DNA of 64,000 bases from CAWACP01 sp963780655. GTDB lineage: Bacteria > Acidobacteriota > Terriglobia > Bryobacterales > Bryobacteraceae. The DNA is taken from contig CAWACP010000005.1 in the NCBI GenBank assembly GCA_963780655.1, forward strand, positions 248,001 through 312,000, in the 5' to 3' direction. Within the stretch, counting starts at the first letter, position 1; each line of letters starts with the position of its first letter. Shown piece after piece: positions 61,119 to 64,000 of the stretch. The notes under the pieces are model-generated. The model ran no database searches and was not told where the DNA came from. It worked only from the letters and a program-made list of their open reading frames with translations. The position numbers were made by a program, and so were the translations under genes.

Positions 61119-62831
61119 ATGCGCGTTTTTGCTATCGTCCTTCTCGCGGCATTCTGCTGCGCGGCTGCGCTCGCGCAGAGCCAGCATCACCATAGCGGAC
61201 AATCTTCGGCCGATATCGACGTCTCGAAGCTTCCGCCACCGCAGAAGATTGCGGGACTCGGCCAGAGTCATATTGCCATCGCCACCAAATCTCCCGAGGC
61301 GCAGCAATGGTTCGACCAGGGGGTCAATCTGCTGCACTCGTTCTGGGATTACGAGGCCTTGCGCGCGTTCGAGCAGTCCATACGCCTCGATCCGGATTGC
61401 GCCATGTGCCACTGGGGGCTGTATCGCGCACTCGATTTTGCAAACCACGACAAACAGGCGAAGGCCCAGCTGGCGAAAGCGAAAGAGCTGATGCCGAAGG
61501 CGAGCGAGCACGAGCAGTACTACATCCGCGCGGCGGTAAAGCAGCAGGAGGACAAGGACAAAGGAAAAGACAACTCCACGGCTTATCGCGACGAGATGCA
61601 TAAGTTGATCGATAAGTATCCGGAGGATGTGGAAGCAAAGTTATTTCTGATCGACGGCGGCCTGGAATGGGGTTACACTCCGGCAGGCGATCCGAGGCCG
61701 GACACAATCTATGCACAGAGCATGCTTCGCGACATCCTGCATGACGATCCACGCAATGCCGCGGCGAATCACTATTACATCCACGCGGTGGAGAGCAGCC
61801 GGCATCCCGAGTGGGCGCTCGATTCGGCGAAGATTCTGGGCACGCTCGCTCCGGATTCCGGACACATGGTTCACATGCCAGGCCACATCTACTATCGGAT
61901 TGGCGATTACGAGCAGGCGCGACTGACGTTTTTGAAGGCGCTTGACGTGGATGCGACTTACATGGAGCGTCAGCATGTATCCGTGCAAAATGACTGGAAT
62001 TACGCGCATAACATCAGCTATCTGATCTCCGCCTGCGCCGAGGCGGGCCGGTTGCGGGAAGGGCAGAAGCTCCTCGCTCGTCTCGAAGGCGTAGGCAGCA
62101 ATCCGGACCAAACCGATAACCCGCACTTCTATATCTTTCAGATCGGCGCCACCGGCGCGCGGCTGGACATCCGCTTCGCTCAGTGGCAGCGCGTGATCGA
62201 TCACCCACTGACATACGGCGTAGCCGACACGGAGGTGAATCCGTTCGGGCTGGCTTATCGCGACGGCCTGCTGGCCTATGCGCGCGGCATGCAGGCGCTC
62301 GAAAAAGGCGACATGACGGCGGCCACTACGGAATCGGACAAACTCGACGCGCTGCTCTGGCGAACGAATCAGCAGGAGGCCGGCGACAAGCAGAAGGGAT
62401 TACAGAAGAACGTCGAGAAGATACTGGCAGTCGCTTCGCTGGAGCTGCGCGGCAATACCGCGAGCATGCGGAACGATTTCGACCAGGCGCGTGATCTGCT
62501 GAAGGAGGCAGTGAAGAAGGAGAAGGACATCGGGTACTCGGAGCCGCCACAGTATTCGCGTCCGGCGCTGGAGTCACTCGGCTATGCCTGCATACGCGCC
62601 AAACACTGGGACGATGCGCGGCAGGCTTTCCAGCAGGTGCTCGAGGAACGGCCTTGCAGCGGCTTTGGCCTGTACGGGATTGCGCTCGCCTGGGACAAGC
62701 AGGGCGATCACGACAAAGCGGCCGCGGCTTATCACGCGTTTCTGGATGCGTGGAAGAACGCCGATGCGGACTTGCCGCAGGTGGAGTCCGCGCGGAAGTA
62801 CGTCGGCGAGGCCGTTACCGCAAGACAGTAG
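61119..62831 (+). CDS. Exported TPR-repeat protein
   Basis: The 570-residue protein has a signal peptide (MRVFAIVLLAAFCCAAALAQS) and a mature His-rich start (QHHHSGQ). TPR-like helices follow (SPEAQQWFDQGVNLLHSFWDYEALRAFEQSI, YEQARLTFLKALDVD) with HMPGHIYYRIGDYEQA. Two Cys in DPDCAMCHWGLY (CxxC followed by H) resemble a thioredoxin-like or heme c site, but no other heme feature is seen. Similar exported TPR proteins are frequent in Acidobacteriota; the role is unknown. ATG 61119 has no clear Shine-Dalgarno. Its TAG stop begins a REP repeat. Confidence 0.8.
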   Translation: MRVFAIVLLAAFCCAAALAQSQHHHSGQSSADIDVSKLPPPQKIAGLGQSHIAIATKSPEAQQWFDQGVNLLHSFWDYEALRAFEQSIRLDPDCAMCHWGLYRALDFANHDKQAKAQLAKAKELMPKASEHEQYYIRAAVKQQEDKDKGKDNSTAYRDEMHKLIDKYPEDVEAKLFLIDGGLEWGYTPAGDPRPDTIYAQSMLRDILHDDPRNAAANHYYIHAVESSRHPEWALDSAKILGTLAPDSGHMVHMPGHIYYRIGDYEQARLTFLKALDVDATYMERQHVSVQNDWNYAHNISYLISACAEAGRLREGQKLLARLEGVGSNPDQTDNPHFYIFQIGATGARLDIRFAQWQRVIDHPLTYGVADTEVNPFGLAYRDGLLAYARGMQALEKGDMTAATTESDKLDALLWRTNQQEAGDKQKGLQKNVEKILAVASLELRGNTASMRNDFDQARDLLKEAVKKEKDIGYSEPPQYSRPALESLGYACIRAKHWDDARQAFQQVLEERPCSGFGLYGIALAWDKQGDHDKAAAAYHAFLDAWKNADADLPQVESARKYVGEAVTARQ

Positions 62832-63066
62832 AGCAGGCGCCTTGGTTCAGCCTGGTGGGGCAGGCGCCCTCGCCTGCGGCGGGCGCCCCCGCCCGCCTGG
62901 TCCAGCCGGACACACATTTACAAAGTAGAGAGCAGGCCGACGAGGCGTTTGGCCTGCACTGGATTTTGGCCATTTCCAAATCCTGGCTGCTTGGTGCTGT
63001 GGGGCGGGCAATCCTGCCCGCAGCCGGCGTTTCAGGCGGCACGTGCAGGCTGAAGGCCTGCTCTAC
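62828..63066. repeat. Mosaic of REP-like palindromes
   Basis: The spacer starts with GTAGAGCAGGCG, whose TAG is the stop of the preceding gene. A GTGGGGCAGGCGCCCTCG / GGCGGGCGCCCCCGCC double palindrome (62855-62900) follows, similar to the interior of the 208-bp element. Later there is GTGGGGCGGGCAATCCTGCC (62999 on) and a standard unit at 63041-63066 (ACGTGCAGGCTGAAGGCCTG + CTCTAC). Confidence 0.75.
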
Positions 63067-63139
63067 TGGTTTTCTCGCCGAAATCTTCAGCGCTTGTGAG
63101 AACTGACCAACATCTGTTTTTCAAGAGTGGCCCAGATCC

Positions 63140-63568
63140 TCAGCCGAAGTAGATCGGGTTGCCTTCGGCTCGTGCCGCTGCAATGAGTTCGCGCATATGC
63201 GCAAGGAACTCATGGATATCGTGCGAAGTGGCAGGTGCAGCAACAAGGAGGTTTAGCTCTTGCTCAAGTGCCTCAAGTTGGCCCACTTCGATGACGTCAC
63301 CACAATGTATGCCGTTGCCAAGCACGGTGTCGTGAATTATCGGCAGGGCGGTGGGCGTGATCCGCTGGAGTTCTTCATGAAGGTGATTAATCTTCGCGAC
63401 ATTTCCGAGCCGGTGATGAACCGCAACAACGACATCGGCGAATCGGTGATACAGATCGGGGTTGTCAAAGTCTATTACGCCAGTCCGACCGTCTATCAAG
63501 ACGCCAGGCGCGGAGGCATCGAAAGGCAGCCGTGTACGATTCCGATACACGTAAGCGTCCAATCCCAT
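63140..63568 (-). CDS. Hypothetical protein, 142 aa
   Basis: A cytosolic-looking protein starts MGLDAYVYRNRTRLPFD at ATG 63568 with GGAG nine bases upstream. It contains GVIDFDNPDLYHRFADVVVAVHHRLGNV and a helical C-terminus (GQLEALEQELNLLV, HEFLAHMRELIAAARAEGNPIYFG). Two or more acidic-His pairs could bind metal. The MGLDxYV start resembles small proteins of unknown function found in contact-system immunity and phage islands, but no toxin gene is near. I cannot assign a function. Confidence 0.7.
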   Translation of the reverse strand: MGLDAYVYRNRTRLPFDASAPGVLIDGRTGVIDFDNPDLYHRFADVVVAVHHRLGNVAKINHLHEELQRITPTALPIIHDTVLGNGIHCGDVIEVGQLEALEQELNLLVAAPATSHDIHEFLAHMRELIAAARAEGNPIYFG

Positions 63569-63900
63569 GAGTAGTATCTCCAGCAGCACGCAGCGCGGTG
63601 AGCCGGGAAACGAGCAGTCCGTACTCCCGAGGCGATCTACCCCCACAGGTTAGCAGTGCGGGGTCGTGGAGAAGCGGACCAGTTGCACTTTGATCTGAGG
63701 TACAGTCTTCATGCTGCGCCCCGGAGAGGAGTGAGTTTCCTCGAGGCAACAGCTTCTGGGATTCATCGCCTCCCATGGGCCCTCCCGAGAATCGTACACG
63801 ACCCGTCAAGAAATGAAGCGGTCTTCAGACATATACCCATCGATTGTCGAGGGGGCTTGACGCAGCGCCCGGCGCTCTGTCATACTTCCATCGACAGACG
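63569..63900. other. 332-bp divergent intergenic region with PadR gene promoter
   Basis: The spacer separates the 142-residue orphan (minus) and the PadR gene (plus). Apart from the promoter at 63857-63886 I see no gene, RNA or repeat. Confidence 0.45.
63857..63886 (+). promoter_or_regulatory. Putative sigma70 promoter of the PadR gene
   Basis: TTGACG (63857-63862), an 18-bp spacer and CATACT (63881-63886) sit 15 bp before the start codon. Both boxes match the consensus at five and four of six positions. PadR regulators often repress their own promoters, so an operator may overlap. Confidence 0.5.
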
Positions 63901-64000
63901 ATGGGACGAAACGCGGCTCCTTCCGACCTGCTTCCGGGCACTCTGGATCTTCTGATTCTGCGGGTGGTCTCTACCGGCCGCATGCACGGCTATGGCATTG
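63901..64000 (+). CDS. PadR-family transcriptional regulator (3' end outside window)
   Basis: The first 33 residues (SDLLPGTLDLLILRVVSTG, then RMHGYGI) match the start of PadR winged-helix regulators closely. In acidobacteria such genes usually precede MacB-like ABC permease genes, with which they form a regulatory unit; the continuation is beyond the window. The start ATG 63901 gives MGRNAAPSDLLPGTLD. No Shine-Dalgarno is evident, consistent with a short leader from the promoter at 63857-63886. Confidence 0.88.
   Translation, partial: MGRNAAPSDLLPGTLDLLILRVVSTGRMHGYGI

Noticed and set aside
1..64000. tRNA or rRNA genes
   Set aside because: No CCA-ended cloverleaf or rRNA signature was recognised in the spacers by eye; a tRNA search tool would confirm.

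Overview
The window is 64 kb of GC-rich, gene-dense bacterial chromosome. The best fit is Acidobacteriota, Bryobacterales (Solibacter/Bryobacter-like). Family-level clues are a TonB-dependent receptor with an N-terminal carboxypeptidase-regulatory-like domain, an acidobacterial-type VWFA protein, a remnant of the Solibacter-type C-terminal domain (TIGR03437), a DUF6677 membrane protein, many exported TPR proteins and a PadR regulator. The assignment rests on protein families I recognise, not on a search. No rRNA, tRNA, CRISPR array or intact transposase was found.

Layout. 0-8 kb: a TonB-like C-terminus, a large TonB-dependent receptor, a reverse-strand block rpmI-rplT-zapB-like-zapA, and gyrA (TTG start). 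8-19 kb: exported proteins (FecR-like, DPP-IV-like peptidase, DUF1015, a 1118-residue orphan, VWFA, RidA) and a MazF remnant. 19-25 kb: a PiT phosphate transporter, a broken TIGR03437 gene, a divergent response regulator / hybrid histidine kinase pair, and small membrane proteins. 25.8-32.5 kb: Sua5, prfB with an intact programmed +1 frameshift, and a putative operon of a Ser/Thr kinase-TPR receptor followed by two tandem paralogous exported proteins. 33-36.6 kb: tldD-pmbA-FxLYD-like-REC, overlapping genes. 36.6-38.2 kb: a degraded island scar (integrase fragment, VapBC with broken VapB, duplicated end of the REC gene). 38.2-45.2 kb: DUF167, a Clp-N/DinB fusion, and a sugar module (GPH symporter, GH94 phosphorylase broken by two +1 changes) next to asnB. 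45.4-50.5 kb: B12 radical SAM, QueD, DinG-type helicase, cupin, ThiL. 50.5-57.5 kb: two unusual Hsp70s with DUF2760, riboflavin synthase and a DHH phosphoesterase. 57.8-64 kb: a PrsT-like TPR lipoprotein with a CAAX-type protease, another exported TPR protein, an orphan and the start of a PadR gene.

The strongest sequence-level signal is a layered set of short palindromic repeats in the spacers. REP-like units (core GCAGGCTnnAAGCCTGC plus a GTAGAG or GTGGAG tail) are common. An 82-bp two-hairpin unit occurs three times, and a 107-bp cruciform occurs once. A 208-bp element with perfect 17-bp terminal inverted repeats occurs twice, in opposite orientation, each time inserted inside a REP palindrome. 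Several genes end inside a REP, so the repeat supplies the stop codon. The best candidates for undescribed biology are the kinase plus paralogous exported pair, the Hsp70-Hsp70-DUF2760 cluster and the Clp-N/DinB fusion. The repeat system is the best candidate for undescribed mobile DNA.
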